From positions 218,154 to 282,153 of the forward strand of contig NZ_JACOAF010000058.1 of the NCBI RefSeq assembly GCF_014269285.1: a DNA stretch of 64,000 nucleotides. Direction: 5' to 3'. This DNA comes from Rufibacter sediminis. Lineage in GTDB: Bacteria; Bacteroidota; Bacteroidia; Cytophagales; Hymenobacteraceae. Below the pieces are notes generated by a model, which searched no databases, was not told the origin of the DNA, and saw only the letters and a list, made by a program, of their open reading frames with translations. Both the position numbers and the translations under genes were made by a program. Position 1 is the stretch's first letter; every line of letters starts with the position of its first letter. Below are positions 10,197 to 19,531 of the stretch, one piece after another.

Positions 10197-11444
10197 ATGA
10201 ATCGTAACTTGTCAAAACGAATGTCTGATTTAAAGTTTCCTACAGTAGAGCAGGAATTGAACCTGAAGAAGTTGGAATTGGCTGCGCTGTTGGAAATTAC
10301 CAAAGCCATCAACAACAACCTTCCGGAAGAAGCGCTCTACAAGATATACCACTTCACGCTGCTGGCCCAGTTGAACATCCGGCGGCTCTCGCTTTTTCTC
10401 ATTGACGAGGAGTGGGAGTGTAAAGTAAGTTTCGGGACGCAGCACAATTTCCGGGAAATGGAGCTTCCGGCGGAGATCACCGAGCTGCGCGAAATCACCT
10501 CGCTTTCTGATCTGGACATTGACCGTCGGTGGCATGATTTCGAGATTGTCATTCCCATCACGCACAACAACCGCATTCTGGCCTTCGTGATGATCGGGAA
10601 CGTGAACGCCTATTACACCACTCTTGGCGCCCTCAGTTTTGTGCAGACGCTCAGCAACATCATTCTGGTGGCCATGGAGAACCGCCGGCTGGAGCGCCAC
10701 CGGTTAACCCAGGAGGCCATGCGCAAGGAGATTGAGATTGCCCGCGAGGTGCAAAACATGCTCTTCCCCAAGTCGCTGCCCAACAACCAGGATGTCGCCA
10801 TTCACGCCACCTACATCCCGCACTCTTCCATTGGCGGCGATTACTATGATTACGTGCCCATTGACAAAGATCAGTTCCTGTTCTGCGTAGCCGATGTGTC
10901 TGGCAAAGGGGTGCCGGCGTCACTGCTGATGTCCAATTTCCAGGCGGGCCTGAGAACCATTCTGCGGCAGACGACGAACCTCAGCACCATCGTGAGCGAA
11001 CTGAATGACCTAATCTACCGTAACGCGATCGCGGAGAAGTTCATTACCTGTTTTCTGGCTATTTACAACCGAAAGACCCGCGAGCTGAGTTACGTAAATG
11101 CCGGTCATAATGCCTCCATTCTGCTGTATGAAGACAACACCTGCCGTTTGCTGGAAGAAGGCTGCACCATGTTAGGGATTTTCGATGAGCTTCCTTTCCT
11201 GCCGGTGACCACCGTACATGTACCGCACAACTCCCTGGTGCTCTGCTACACCGATGGCCTGACCGAGGTGTTCAACCAGGACGAGGACGAGTTCGGGATA
11301 GAAAACACCATAAGGGTGCTGCAGAAATGCCGGTACGTGAGTTCCAAAAATCTGCACCGGCAGCTGTTGCAGGAAGTGAATTCCTACAATGTGGGTACTT
11401 CCTTCAGTGATGACATTACCCTGCTTTCCTGCCGGTTCAAGTAA
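10197..11444 (+). CDS. GAF domain plus SpoIIE/PP2C-type protein phosphatase
   Basis: A 415-residue predicted cytoplasmic serine/threonine phosphatase. Residues about 25-180 form a GAF-like sensor (LLEITKAINNNLPEEALY to LERHRLTQEA). A short coiled linker AREVQNMLFPKSLP leads to the PP2C domain with GGDYYDY (metal Asp), VADVSGKGVPASLLMS, YVNAGHNASILL, LCYTDGLTE and DDITLL (metal Asp). Such phosphatases usually act on anti-anti-sigma (STAS) proteins in partner-switching pathways, but no STAS or kinase partner is nearby. The start at 10197 is preceded by a purine-rich GGGGAG; the 22 extra upstream codons are unlike the family. Confidence 0.9.
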   Translation: MNRNLSKRMSDLKFPTVEQELNLKKLELAALLEITKAINNNLPEEALYKIYHFTLLAQLNIRRLSLFLIDEEWECKVSFGTQHNFREMELPAEITELREITSLSDLDIDRRWHDFEIVIPITHNNRILAFVMIGNVNAYYTTLGALSFVQTLSNIILVAMENRRLERHRLTQEAMRKEIEIAREVQNMLFPKSLPNNQDVAIHATYIPHSSIGGDYYDYVPIDKDQFLFCVADVSGKGVPASLLMSNFQAGLRTILRQTTNLSTIVSELNDLIYRNAIAEKFITCFLAIYNRKTRELSYVNAGHNASILLYEDNTCRLLEEGCTMLGIFDELPFLPVTTVHVPHNSLVLCYTDGLTEVFNQDEDEFGIENTIRVLQKCRYVSSKNLHRQLLQEVNSYNVGTSFSDDITLLSCRFK

Positions 11445-11455
11445 AAGCGACCCGT

Positions 11456-11495
11456 CCGTTTCAGGGCTGTTTTTCGTAAAACTGCCCTGAAACGG
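11456..11495. repeat. dispersed palindrome copy, near-perfect
   Basis: CCGTTTCAGGGCTGTTTT and its near complement lie 12 bases downstream of the phosphatase stop codon and could terminate it. Confidence 0.75.
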
Positions 11496-11589
11496 ATGTT
11501 TCTAATAAGCTCTTGGCTGTCCTAAGCAGAAGGCGGCTCTCCGCGGTTATTCAGTCATTAGTTGCTCCTTTAAACCTGAATTGTTGGCG

Positions 11590-12222
11590 ATGCGCTTCCA
11601 CAAAACCCCACCCGTGTTACCCTGGCTGTTCCGGAAGGCCTGGTGGAAGCGGCCGGTCTCTGATAAAATCCTTTTCCTGACGTTTGATGACGGGCCCATT
11701 CCGGAGGTCACGCCTTTTGTGCTGGAGCAACTGGCCCAGTATAACGCCAAAGCGACGTTTTTCTGCGTGGGGGAAAACCTGGAACGATACCCAGATCTGG
11801 CCCGCGAGGCCAAAGCCCAGGGACACCAACTGGCGAACCACACCCACCAACACGTGAAAGCCTGGAAAGTATCCCCTGCTGAGTACCGGCAACAGGTGGA
11901 GCGATGCCAGGCAGCCCTGGAGAAAGTGGGTTCAGGGGCAGACGGTCCTAAATTTTTCCGGCCTCCGCATGGTCAACTGACGTGGCGGCATCTGCGTATG
12001 TTGGAGCCAGAGTACCAGGTGGTCATGTGGAGCACGCTCACGTATGATTTCGATGCGAGTTTATACCCGGAGGAATGTCTGGCCAAAGCCATTGCCGTGA
12101 CCAAACCCGGATCTGTGGTGGTGCTGCACGATAGCCTGAAAGCCGAGCGGAACCTACGCTATGTCCTGCCCAGGCTGCTGCGCCACTTCTCTGATTTGGG
12201 ATACGTTTTCAAAACCCTCTAG
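11590..12222 (+). CDS. polysaccharide deacetylase (NodB-homology)
   Basis: Carbohydrate esterase family 4 type enzyme of 210 residues that removes N- or O-acetyl groups from polysaccharide or glycolipid. Visible motifs: FLTFDDGP (D33 base, D34 metal), NHTHQH (metal histidines, about residue 82-87), FRPPHGQ and the C-terminal VVLHDS. No cleavable signal peptide is evident; the N-terminus is short and basic with tryptophans. The ATG at 11590 is preferred over a TTG three codons earlier. The glycosyltransferase gene begins 3 bases after the stop, so both probably work on the same glycan. Confidence 0.9.
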   Translation: MRFHKTPPVLPWLFRKAWWKRPVSDKILFLTFDDGPIPEVTPFVLEQLAQYNAKATFFCVGENLERYPDLAREAKAQGHQLANHTHQHVKAWKVSPAEYRQQVERCQAALEKVGSGADGPKFFRPPHGQLTWRHLRMLEPEYQVVMWSTLTYDFDASLYPEECLAKAIAVTKPGSVVVLHDSLKAERNLRYVLPRLLRHFSDLGYVFKTL

Positions 12223-12225
12223 CGG

Positions 12226-13317
12226 ATGCTTTTCTCCCTCGGTTTCCTGATCCTCTATTTTTCGCTTTTCCTGGGGCTGTTATGGCTTTGGTGGAACAGA
12301 AAACCCCCGGTCCTGCCGCCGCTCACCAGCTACCCCAAGGTCAGTATCCTTATTGCCGCCCGAAACGAAGAACAGCACATCATCACCTGCCTGGAGGCCA
12401 TCGACCGCCTGCACTACCCCAAAGACCGGCTGGAAGTGCTGGTGGGAGATGACCGCTCCTCAGATAAAACCCGGCAACTGGTGGAAGCCTATAAGCAAAC
12501 GCATCCATACGTTTCCTGCCACGGCATCCTCTTTGATGTGCAGGGAACCAAAGGCAAAGCCAATGTGCTGGCGCAGTTAGCCCAACTAGCCACCTCTGAT
12601 TTTTTCTTCATCACTGACGCTGATATTGAAGTACCCCGGCGGTGGGTAGAGACTATGCTGCAACACCTCACTCCCGGTACCGGACTGGTCACCGGCATTA
12701 CCACCACCAAAGGCTCCCGGATCTTTGACCGGCTGCAAGCCCTGGATTGGCTTTATAACCTGGGTCTTATGCAGGTGGTCGCTGACAGAAACCTGCCCGT
12801 CTCCACCATGGGCAACAACCTGCTGGTCACCCGCGAGGCGTATAGAAAGGTAGGAGGGTTTGAGAATATCCCGTTCTCGGTGACAGAAGACGTGCAGCTG
12901 TTCAAGCAGGTGCTTGCCAAAGGCTACAAAACCAAGAACATCTATGCTCCCGAGGTCCTGGCCCTGTCTTTACCGGCCCCCAATGTGCTGACGCTGCTAG
13001 ACCAACGCAGGCGCTGGATGCGTGGATCCATGCATCTGCCCTGGTACATGATTCTTTTGTTCGTGATCCATTCGGCTTACTACCCGGTGTGGCTTCCTTT
13101 TTTCCTGCATACTTCCTGGGGAGTATGGCTGGCGGTTCTGGTTGGGAAACTTTTGTTACAGAGCCTATTCCTGCGGAAATGCCTCACCTACAGCAAACAA
13201 ACCAGCAACTGGCGCGACATCCTCTTGCTGGAAGTGTACCTGGTGCTCACATCGGTGGTATTGCTCGTCTATTTCTTTCTGCCATTTAAGATCCGGTGGA
13301 AAGGCCGGCTGTATTAA
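12226..13317 (+). CDS. family 2 glycosyltransferase, membrane-bound
   Basis: A 363-residue GT-A transferase with an N-terminal membrane segment (about 1-24), ILIAARNEEQHI, GDDRSSDKT, ITDADIEVP, an acidic VTEDVQLF, and QRRRWMRGS (the Q-x-x-R-W motif), then two or three C-terminal membrane helices and the ending IRWKGRLY. Same architecture as the transferase at 8630, so they are paralogues about 2.5 kb apart. Operonic with the deacetylase 3 bases upstream. The product (surface polysaccharide, carotenoid glycoside or glycolipid) is not determined by sequence. Confidence 0.9.
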   Translation: MLFSLGFLILYFSLFLGLLWLWWNRKPPVLPPLTSYPKVSILIAARNEEQHIITCLEAIDRLHYPKDRLEVLVGDDRSSDKTRQLVEAYKQTHPYVSCHGILFDVQGTKGKANVLAQLAQLATSDFFFITDADIEVPRRWVETMLQHLTPGTGLVTGITTTKGSRIFDRLQALDWLYNLGLMQVVADRNLPVSTMGNNLLVTREAYRKVGGFENIPFSVTEDVQLFKQVLAKGYKTKNIYAPEVLALSLPAPNVLTLLDQRRRWMRGSMHLPWYMILLFVIHSAYYPVWLPFFLHTSWGVWLAVLVGKLLLQSLFLRKCLTYSKQTSNWRDILLLEVYLVLTSVVLLVYFFLPFKIRWKGRLY

Positions 13318-13345
13318 ATCAAGCGCAGGATTTACGTACCTTTGC

Positions 13346-13383
13346 CGTTTTCTGCCTGTTTTCTTTAAACCAGGCTTAAAACG
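13346..13383. repeat. dispersed palindrome copy
   Basis: CGTTTTCTGCCTGTTTT and CAGGCTTAAAACG arms, imperfect, 19 bases before the tatD start codon. Confidence 0.65.
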
Positions 13384-13402
13384 AAACCGCCCTTTCTTCC
13401 TC

Positions 13403-14164
13403 ATGACCTACATAGATTCCCACGCCCACGTTTTCTCCCCTGAGTTTGCCCAGGACCGCGAAGAGATGCTGCTACGTGCCCAGGAGGCCCACGTGGCCGA
13501 GGTGTACATGCCCAATATAGATTTAGCTTCCATTGACACCATGCTCCAGATTGAGCAGCAGCACCCGTGGTGTCACGCCCTGATGGGCTTACACCCGTGC
13601 CATGTGTTCCAGGATTACCGGCAGGTGCTGGAAGAGATGGAGCAATGGTTAGAGAAACGACCGTTCAAGGGAGTAGGAGAGGCGGGCCTTGACTACTACT
13701 GGGATAAAACCTTTGTGCAGGAGCAGAAAGAAGCCTTGCGCATTCAGTGCGGTTGGGCGAAGAAGTACCAGATTCCCATTATCCTGCACACCCGTGACGC
13801 GTTTCTGGACACGCTGGAGATTATCCGGGAGCAGCAGGAGGGAAGCCTCAGAGGTATTTTCCATTGTTTCTCCGGCACGGTAGAAGAAGCCCAGGCCGCC
13901 GTGGATCAGAACTTCCTGCTGGGCATTGGCGGAGTAAGTACGTTTAAAAACGGAGGCCTTGAACCGGTTTTAGGGGCAATTGATCTAAAACACATAGTAT
14001 TGGAAACCGATAGTCCGTATCTTGCGCCCGTGCCCAAACGTGGCAAAAGGAATGAACCCTCCTATCTTCCTTACGTGGCCCAACGAATAGCAGAAATCAA
14101 GTCAGTTACTCTAGATGAGGTGGCCGCCGTCACAACCGACAACGCCAAACGCCTCTTTTCCTAA
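13403..14164 (+). CDS. tatD: TatD family metal-dependent hydrolase
   Basis: A 253-residue TIM-barrel nuclease of the TatD group (3'-5' exonuclease activity on DNA/RNA ends is known for the family). Motifs: IDSHAHVFSPEF (metal His pair), GEAGLDYYWD, ILHTRDAFLD, GIFHCFSGT, and the metal Asp in LETDSPYLAP. The ORF is open far upstream into the glycosyltransferase, but the ATG at 13403 gives the canonical N-terminus. The asparaginase gene starts 4 bases after the stop, so tatD-ansA are co-transcribed. Confidence 0.93.
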   Translation: MTYIDSHAHVFSPEFAQDREEMLLRAQEAHVAEVYMPNIDLASIDTMLQIEQQHPWCHALMGLHPCHVFQDYRQVLEEMEQWLEKRPFKGVGEAGLDYYWDKTFVQEQKEALRIQCGWAKKYQIPIILHTRDAFLDTLEIIREQQEGSLRGIFHCFSGTVEEAQAAVDQNFLLGIGGVSTFKNGGLEPVLGAIDLKHIVLETDSPYLAPVPKRGKRNEPSYLPYVAQRIAEIKSVTLDEVAAVTTDNAKRLFS

Positions 14165-14168
14165 TACT

Positions 14169-15242
14169 ATGAAATTTCTAAAGGTAAATATCAATACGGC
14201 TGCCCCCAGTGACCCGGAGGCAGCCATTTTGCTTATTTACACCGGTGGTACCATTGGCATGGTCTCTGACAAGGAAGACAACCATTTGGTCCCTTTTGAT
14301 TTTAGCGAAGTGATTCACCGCGTGCCCGAGATGCGGCAGTTCAGAGTGATGCTGACGGTGCTGAGCTTAGACCCACCCATTGATTCCTCCAACATTGGAG
14401 TAGAGCACTGGATCAAACTGGCTCAGCTGATACAGGTGAATTATCAGGAGTACGATGGATTTGTGATCCTGCACGGCACCGACACCATGGCCTACAGCGC
14501 CTCGGCTTTGAGCTTCTTATTGGAAAACCTGGGCAAACCCGTCATTTTCACCGGTGCCCAGGTGCCCATCGGCCGTATGCGCACCGATGCGCGCCGTAAC
14601 CTGATCACGGCCATGGAGATTGCCTCGGCTTACCGAACCGGCAAACCCTTGGTACCCGAGGTTTCCATTTTCTTCAACACGGTGCTGCTGCGCGGAAATA
14701 GGTCTACCAAGGTGGAAAGCCGGCACTTCAACGCCTTCCACTCGGGCAAGTATCCGCAGTTGGCCAAAGCAGGGATTGACATTGAATATAATCCCTCGGT
14801 TATTCTGCCAGCTCCAGCCCAGCCCCTGAGGGTATATCAGGAGCTGGAAAGCCAGGTTGCGGTCTTGAAGTTGTTCCCGGGCATCAGCCCTTCCCTGATT
14901 GAGGCGATCTTGAGCGCCAAGGGACTGAAAGGTCTGGTGCTGGAAACCTTTGGCGCCGGAAACGCCCCTACGTATCCCTGGTTTTTGAAGCTCCTGCGGG
15001 AAGCTGTAGACCGGGGCATCACGATCCTGAACGTGTCCCAGTGTGAGGAAGGAGAGGTGCACCAGGGGCAATACGAGACCAGTTTCTACCTGAAAGAAAT
15101 GGGGGTGTTAGGCGGTTCAGATATCAGCACCGAGGCCGCCGTCACCAAGCTGATGTTTGTATTGGCGCAGAAACTAACCTCGCAGGAAAAAGCCTCAATT
15201 TTAGAGCAAGATCTTCGCGGCGAGATGACCCGCAGGATTTAA
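14169..15242 (+). CDS. ansA: type I L-asparaginase
   Basis: Hydrolyses L-asparagine to aspartate and ammonia. The 357 residues include the two catalytic-threonine motifs IYTGGTIGM (about residue 26-34) and [14 protein letters not shown] (about 105-118), plus conserved TGAQVPIG and ETFGAGNAP. No signal peptide is visible, consistent with the cytoplasmic type I enzyme. The ATG at 14169 is 4 bases after the tatD stop; the longer frame overlapping tatD is not used. A tRNA-Ser follows 76 bases downstream. Confidence 0.93.
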   Translation: MKFLKVNINTAAPSDPEAAILLIYTGGTIGMVSDKEDNHLVPFDFSEVIHRVPEMRQFRVMLTVLSLDPPIDSSNIGVEHWIKLAQLIQVNYQEYDGFVILHGTDTMAYSASALSFLLENLGKPVIFTGAQVPIGRMRTDARRNLITAMEIASAYRTGKPLVPEVSIFFNTVLLRGNRSTKVESRHFNAFHSGKYPQLAKAGIDIEYNPSVILPAPAQPLRVYQELESQVAVLKLFPGISPSLIEAILSAKGLKGLVLETFGAGNAPTYPWFLKLLREAVDRGITILNVSQCEEGEVHQGQYETSFYLKEMGVLGGSDISTEAAVTKLMFVLAQKLTSQEKASILEQDLRGEMTRRI

Positions 15243-15265
15243 ATGAAAAAATGAAGGGTCTGGTG

Positions 15266-15296
15266 TTGCAAATTCCGGAGCTTCTAGCTTTCTTTG
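15266..15296 (+). promoter_or_regulatory. putative promoter of tRNA-Ser
   Basis: TTG at 15266-15268, a 20-base gap, then TTTCTTTG at 15289-15296 (one mismatch to TAnnTTTG). It would start transcription about 15 bases before the mature tRNA. Confidence 0.45.
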
Positions 15297-15318
15297 CATT
15301 CCGAAAAACGGAGACCAC

Positions 15319-15405
15319 GGAGAGGTGTCAGAGTGGTCGAACGAGCACGCCTGGAAAGTGTGTATACTGGTAACGGTATCGAGGGTTCGAATCCCTCCCT
15401 CTCCG
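15319..15405 (+). tRNA. tRNA-Ser (anticodon GGA)
   Basis: A class II tRNA of 87 bases. The acceptor stem pairs GGAGAGG with CCTCTCC plus discriminator G; the anticodon stem CACGC/GTGTG encloses CTGGAAA (anticodon GGA, reading UCC and UCU); a long variable arm pairs TATAC with GGTAT; the T arm is GAGGG-TTCGAAT-CCCTC. The 3' CCA is not encoded, as the next bases are CAG. Confidence 0.97.
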
Positions 15406-15406
15406 C

Positions 15407-15458
15407 AGAAAACAAGAAAGCCCTGTAAGTCCAAAGCTTACAGGGCTTCTTGTTTTCT
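15407..15458 (+). terminator. terminator after tRNA-Ser
   Basis: Arms of 23 and 22 bases (AGAAAACAAGAAAGCCC-TGTAAG against its complement, one bulge) around TCCAAAG begin directly after the tRNA and end in a T-rich tract. Confidence 0.85.
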
Positions 15459-15723
15459 TTAAACCTATAACAGATGTTGATTAACTTCTGGACACGTCTT
15501 TAGCTTCATGAGTTATTCTTTGACATAGTTATTCAAGTAGCACAACTATATTGTGGAATATCTATATTGCTTAAATATATCTCCCCGTCTTTCTAAAATT
15601 TATTCATCCGTACATTTCACCAATCACCACCGTTATCGGGATGAATGGATAACTCATACTGACGCAATTCCATATACATACTAGACAGCGGCGAATCAAA
15701 GAACAAATCGAATCAAAGTACAA

Positions 15724-16452
15724 ATGAAGATCAGTATCGCACAGATCAAGCCCATTAAGGGGGATATCTCAGCAAACATCAACAAGCACAAGCAGATGAT
15801 CAGCCTTGCCTCATCTTTGAAGGCATCGGCCATCTTTTTCCCGGAACTCTCCGTGACAGGGTATGAACCCCGGCTAGCAGAAGAATTGGCGACAGACGAA
15901 TACGACCAAAGGTTTGATGACTTTCAGCAAATAAGCGATACCAGTAACATCACGATTGGCCTGGGTGTTCCTACCAACTCGGATACAGGAATACGGATAA
16001 CCATGGTGATCTTTCAGCCTGGCAGAGCAAGGCAGATGTACTCCAAACAGCAACTGCACGCCGATGAGCTCCCATTCTTTGCCCCTGGTGAAAAGCAGGC
16101 TATCATCACCGTTGACCAAACCAAAATTGCCCCTGCCATTTGTTATGAAAGTCTGCAGCCTGCTCATGCAGACGCAGCAGCAAAAATGGGAGCAGAGATA
16201 TACCTGGCAAGCGTAGCAAAATCCCAGAATGGGGTCAACAAGGCCATGGTACATTACCCCGAAGTAGCTAAGGAACATGCAATGCCGGTATTGATGGCAA
16301 ACTGCGTGGGGGCCTGTGATGATTTCGTTAGTGTTGGCCAAAGCTCTGTCTGGACAAACCAAGGAGTTCTTCTAGCCCAACTGGACAATGAAAACGAAGG
16401 GCTTCTGGTATTTGATACGGAAACGGAAGAGGTCACCTTACAAGCAGTATAG
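15724..16452 (+). CDS. carbon-nitrogen hydrolase (nitrilase superfamily)
   Basis: A 242-residue amidase/nitrilase-fold enzyme. The Glu-Lys-Cys triad is visible as E41 in FFPELSVTGYEPR, K108 in MYSKQQLHAD and C140 in APAICYES. Members hydrolyse amides, nitriles or N-carbamoyl compounds; the substrate cannot be told here. It stands alone, 263 bases after the tRNA terminator, with no recognised partner, and the next gene is 157 bases further on. Confidence 0.9.
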   Translation: MKISIAQIKPIKGDISANINKHKQMISLASSLKASAIFFPELSVTGYEPRLAEELATDEYDQRFDDFQQISDTSNITIGLGVPTNSDTGIRITMVIFQPGRARQMYSKQQLHADELPFFAPGEKQAIITVDQTKIAPAICYESLQPAHADAAAKMGAEIYLASVAKSQNGVNKAMVHYPEVAKEHAMPVLMANCVGACDDFVSVGQSSVWTNQGVLLAQLDNENEGLLVFDTETEEVTLQAV

Positions 16453-16609
16453 GTAAACAGCCCCTGACAAAACAAGCTGGCAGCCGGTTTAAACGCTTCA
16501 GCTAAAGCCATTACAACCTGAGGCGGCTAGCCATCGGCTCTGCCAAGCCAACCAGGATCGCTGGGTGCTGGTTCAGGGCTCCGGCGTTACCCCTCGGCAA
16601 ACATAAATA

Positions 16610-17347
16610 ATGACACCAATCAAGACGAAAATACAATTGCTTGGGCATGCTACTTTCAAAGTAACAACCCCGGAAAACAAAGTAATTATTGTAGACCCCT
16701 GGCTGATAGAGAATCCATACATTCCCCAAGGCCTGGAAGAACAGGACATTATTGATTTGATGCTGGTGACGCATGGGCACGAGGACCATCTTGACATCCA
16801 CATTAAGGACATCATCAGAAAAACAAATCCTAAGATCATCGCAAATAATATCTGCAGGCGCTTTCTGATTGAGCAGGATATCCCCGAGTCTTCGTTCGAG
16901 GCTATGAACTATGGCGGAACGCTTGATCTCCTTGGGGTAAGGGTCTCCATGGTGATGGCCTTCCATAATGCCCATATCTATTTGACGGACGAGACAATTA
17001 CCTTTCCCCATGCGGCCAATGGATTTATTCTTCGCATGTCTGACAACACCACGATCTATTTTGCGGGGGACACCTGTGTGTTCGGGGACATGAAGCTTAT
17101 AAGTGAGATATACCAACCGAATATCGCGGTAATCCCGATCGGGGACCGTTCAATGATGGGAGCGTTAGAAGCATCCTTTGCGGTTAAACTTTTGAACGTA
17201 AGGCACGTCATCCCTTTTCATTACGGCACATTTCCCGAGCACACCCAAACCCCTGACGAATTTTTAGAACTGACGAAAGACTATACTGACAGTAAAATTC
17301 ACATCATTCAAGCAGGAGAAATACTAAACTGTAGTGATCTGTTTTAA
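16610..17347 (+). CDS. UPF0173-type metal-dependent hydrolase
   Basis: A metallo-beta-lactamase-fold protein of 245 residues. It carries the signature THGHEDHLD (about residues 49-57), an HNAHIY block, the metal-bridging AGDTCVFGDM and IPFHYGTF near the C-terminus, all typical of the UPF0173/YtkL group, whose physiological substrate is unknown. No signal peptide is present. The gene is convergent with the oxidoreductase at 17618; a very long perfect hairpin lies between them. Confidence 0.87.
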   Translation: MTPIKTKIQLLGHATFKVTTPENKVIIVDPWLIENPYIPQGLEEQDIIDLMLVTHGHEDHLDIHIKDIIRKTNPKIIANNICRRFLIEQDIPESSFEAMNYGGTLDLLGVRVSMVMAFHNAHIYLTDETITFPHAANGFILRMSDNTTIYFAGDTCVFGDMKLISEIYQPNIAVIPIGDRSMMGALEASFAVKLLNVRHVIPFHYGTFPEHTQTPDEFLELTKDYTDSKIHIIQAGEILNCSDLF

Positions 17348-17457
17348 ACTAGCCTAAGCGCCACTACGGCTTGCCGTGGGGCTAAATTACAAAATGTAAG
17401 TCCTAGCTATTCTACTTAGACTTCGAATATACTTGTTTGCTTGCCTGATAATTGGAA

Positions 17458-17536
17458 CCTACCTCCTTCCCTATTCGCAAAAAATGCTGTAAGATTTAAT
17501 CTTACAGCATTTTTTGCGAATAGGGAAGGAGGTAGG
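17458..17536. terminator. 79-base perfect palindrome between convergent genes
   Basis: Two 39-base arms pair without mismatch around a single central T. The inner half (TGCTGTAAGATT and complement) is flanked by A6/T6 tracts, which gives terminator form in both directions; the outer half (CCTACCTCCTTCCCTATTCG) more than doubles the usual stem length. Confidence 0.8.
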
Positions 17537-17617
17537 CAGCTTTAAAGACACCTTTTGGCGAATACCCCATCCTTTCATTTTATAAAGAGATCCGTTTCGA
17601 CCTTTGTTGAGTTTTGA

Positions 17618-18784
17618 TTAAGAGATAGAAATGCGTTTTCCCCCTGATCGGGCTGAATCGTAAATGGCCATCAGAATTTTCACGTCCCTTAGGCCCATTT
17701 CACCGGGCACGATGGATGGGGTGTTATTTCTGAAACTAGCGGCTTGTCCATCCATTTGCCTTGCCTGTTCGAAAATGTTGGGGTAGTTCATTTTACCCTG
17801 GCTGGTTTCGCCTTCTTTACCTTCGTAGCCGAAAGAAGGCCCTAAGCGCCACCAGCCTTTATCTGCTTTGCCCTCCAGAAAGTCCTCCTGATCGGCGTAG
17901 CTGCTGTTGCATTCCGCCACTACACCATTCTCAAATTCCATCCGCCAGCTAATGGATTGCTCCACTTCCTTGAAGATGTCGGGCTTGGTGACTTCCCCAA
18001 ATTTGGCTGTCACGGCAACCGGTGTTTTGCCCAAGGTGTAACAAGCCGCCTGCACGCAGTAGATGCCCATGTCCATCAAAGGCCCTCCGCCGGATCTTTC
18101 CCTATCTACCCGCCAACTGCCCGGTCCTCCCATGACAAAGCTGTTATGCGCCCTGATGCTCTGCACTTTCCCGAATAGCTGTTTCTGCCCAAGTTCCATC
18201 ACCCGTTGATGAAAAGGGTCGAAGTGCAGGCGATAGCCGATGGCCAGTTGCACGTTGTTCTGGCGGCAGGCCTCCAGCATGCGTTGCGCATCTTCTACCG
18301 AGGTGGCCATGGGTTTCTCACAGATCACGTGCTTTTTTGCTTTCGCTGCCCTGATGGTGTACTCGGCGTGCATGGCGTTGGGGAGAACTACGTAGATGAT
18401 GTCTATGTCTTTGTTATCCGCAATCTGATCGAAGTTCTGGTAGTTATAGATATTCTTGTCAGGGATGTTGTACTTGGCTTTCCAGGTTTCAGCTTTGGAC
18501 GGCGTACCCGTGACAATGCCGGCCAGGTAACAGTTCTTGGTCTCCTGCAGCGCGGGAGCAAGTTGATGCGTGCTGTACCCGCCAAGCCCCACCAAAGCGA
18601 TGCCCAGTTTCCGATTCTGGTTGTTCGCGGCACCAGTTTGACTTTCCTGGGTTGTATTTCCCTCCGTTTCACTTGAGCAGAAGGACAGGAGCGGTACCCC
18701 AAACACTGTGGAGCCAATGGTAAAGGTTAACCCTTTCAGGAATGTGCGACGTTGGTTGTCTGGTTGCATACCTTTTTGTTTCAT
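17618..18784 (-). CDS. Gfo/Idh/MocA oxidoreductase, Tat-exported lipoprotein
   Basis: NAD(P)-dependent sugar-type dehydrogenase of 388 residues. The N-terminus has a twin-arginine motif (NQRRTFLKGL) and a hydrophobic stretch ending LLSFC, a lipobox-like site, so it is probably folded with its cofactor, exported and lipid-anchored. The Rossmann domain begins GIALVGLGGYSTHQL and carries the family motif CEKPMAT; the C-terminal domain has GPGSWRVDRERSGGGPLMDMGIYC. It is close to glucose-fructose-oxidoreductase-like enzymes. A second in-frame ATG is at codon 6. The gene stands alone on the minus strand. Confidence 0.9.
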   Translation of the reverse strand: MKQKGMQPDNQRRTFLKGLTFTIGSTVFGVPLLSFCSSETEGNTTQESQTGAANNQNRKLGIALVGLGGYSTHQLAPALQETKNCYLAGIVTGTPSKAETWKAKYNIPDKNIYNYQNFDQIADNKDIDIIYVVLPNAMHAEYTIRAAKAKKHVICEKPMATSVEDAQRMLEACRQNNVQLAIGYRLHFDPFHQRVMELGQKQLFGKVQSIRAHNSFVMGGPGSWRVDRERSGGGPLMDMGIYCVQAACYTLGKTPVAVTAKFGEVTKPDIFKEVEQSISWRMEFENGVVAECNSSYADQEDFLEGKADKGWWRLGPSFGYEGKEGETSQGKMNYPNIFEQARQMDGQAASFRNNTPSIVPGEMGLRDVKILMAIYDSARSGGKRISIS

Positions 18785-19148
18785 GGAAAGAAATAGAGCA
18801 GCTGATTACCAATAAGACTTCTAAGGATTGTTTTAGGTAACGGTCAAATCTTATAAGATGAACGGAGGATCCTAAAACGTACTATCCTAAATGCCTCAAT
18901 GCTTCGGTGTCATTTTACAGTATTTAGAGTACGAATGCACCTATCTAAAGTTGATGAGATAATTCCATCGTCCTGGTTCTTTCATCAAAGTGATGATTGG
19001 TGCGAAATAAATGGATGATTGTCCCTTCTGAAAAATAGGCTTTCAGCAGAAATAGGAAAGGAAGTATCGTTCTGCGCACAGCGGATTTTCACCCTTCTTT
19101 CCATCGTCTAAATAAGAACTAACCCTGATGTTTGTCTTGCTAGAAAGC
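18785..19148. other. gene-free interval
   Basis: I see no coding sequence, no copy of the dispersed palindrome and no strong hairpin in these 364 bases. It should contain the promoter of the minus-strand oxidoreductase, but no exact TAnnTTTG with a -33 box stands out. Confidence 0.4.
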
Positions 19149-19433
19149 TCACCATTTATCAATTATATCTCCCAAGTCACTCACTCCTAAGGTGAACATG
19201 ACCATGATAATTCCTAAGATAATCTTTATAAGCGGCGGAACTGAGATACCGGTTTTTCTCTTAAGCAGCTCATTTGCAGGAGGAAAATAAAGGAAGGAAA
19301 GTAGAAGATACCCGATCCCCGGAACAGGATGCACCCACAGCAAATTCAGCACTCCGGTGAGTATTACCATGATACAGAATACCCAACTGAATAGGTTGAA
19401 TGAAATAGTTTTAGCTTCCATTTTAGTTGTCAT
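19149..19433 (-). CDS. small membrane protein (PPAN-type), tandem paralogue 1
   Basis: A 94-residue protein with three hydrophobic segments (about 12-32, 38-52, 67-85). Between the second and third lies FPPANELLKRKTGISVPPLIK. The neighbour at 19532 has the same pattern (LPPANTYFQKISGFSIPRVAK) and the same C-terminal LGV-x-[DE]-L ending, so the two are tandem duplicates. No function is recognised. ATGs at codon 1 and codon 5 are both possible starts. Confidence 0.7.
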   Translation of the reverse strand: MTTKMEAKTISFNLFSWVFCIMVILTGVLNLLWVHPVPGIGYLLLSFLYFPPANELLKRKTGISVPPLIKIILGIIMVMFTLGVSDLGDIIDKW

Positions 19434-19531
19434 TACGTTTTAAGCCGATTTTTTCAAAAACACTCAATAAACAGACTTAGCTGATCAGTAGCAGTCATTC
19501 TTGACTTACCTTTAAGCCACAAATTCAAGCA

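Noticed and set aside
13142..13402. An 87-codon N-terminal extension of TatD
   Set aside because: It would overlap the glycosyltransferase gene and a palindrome; the canonical TatD start is at 13403.
15201..15434. A 77-codon minus-strand frame across the tRNA-Ser gene
   Set aside because: It runs antisense through the tRNA and the 3' end of ansA; the words resemble the common mis-annotation of tRNA antisense (a GGIRTLD-like string).
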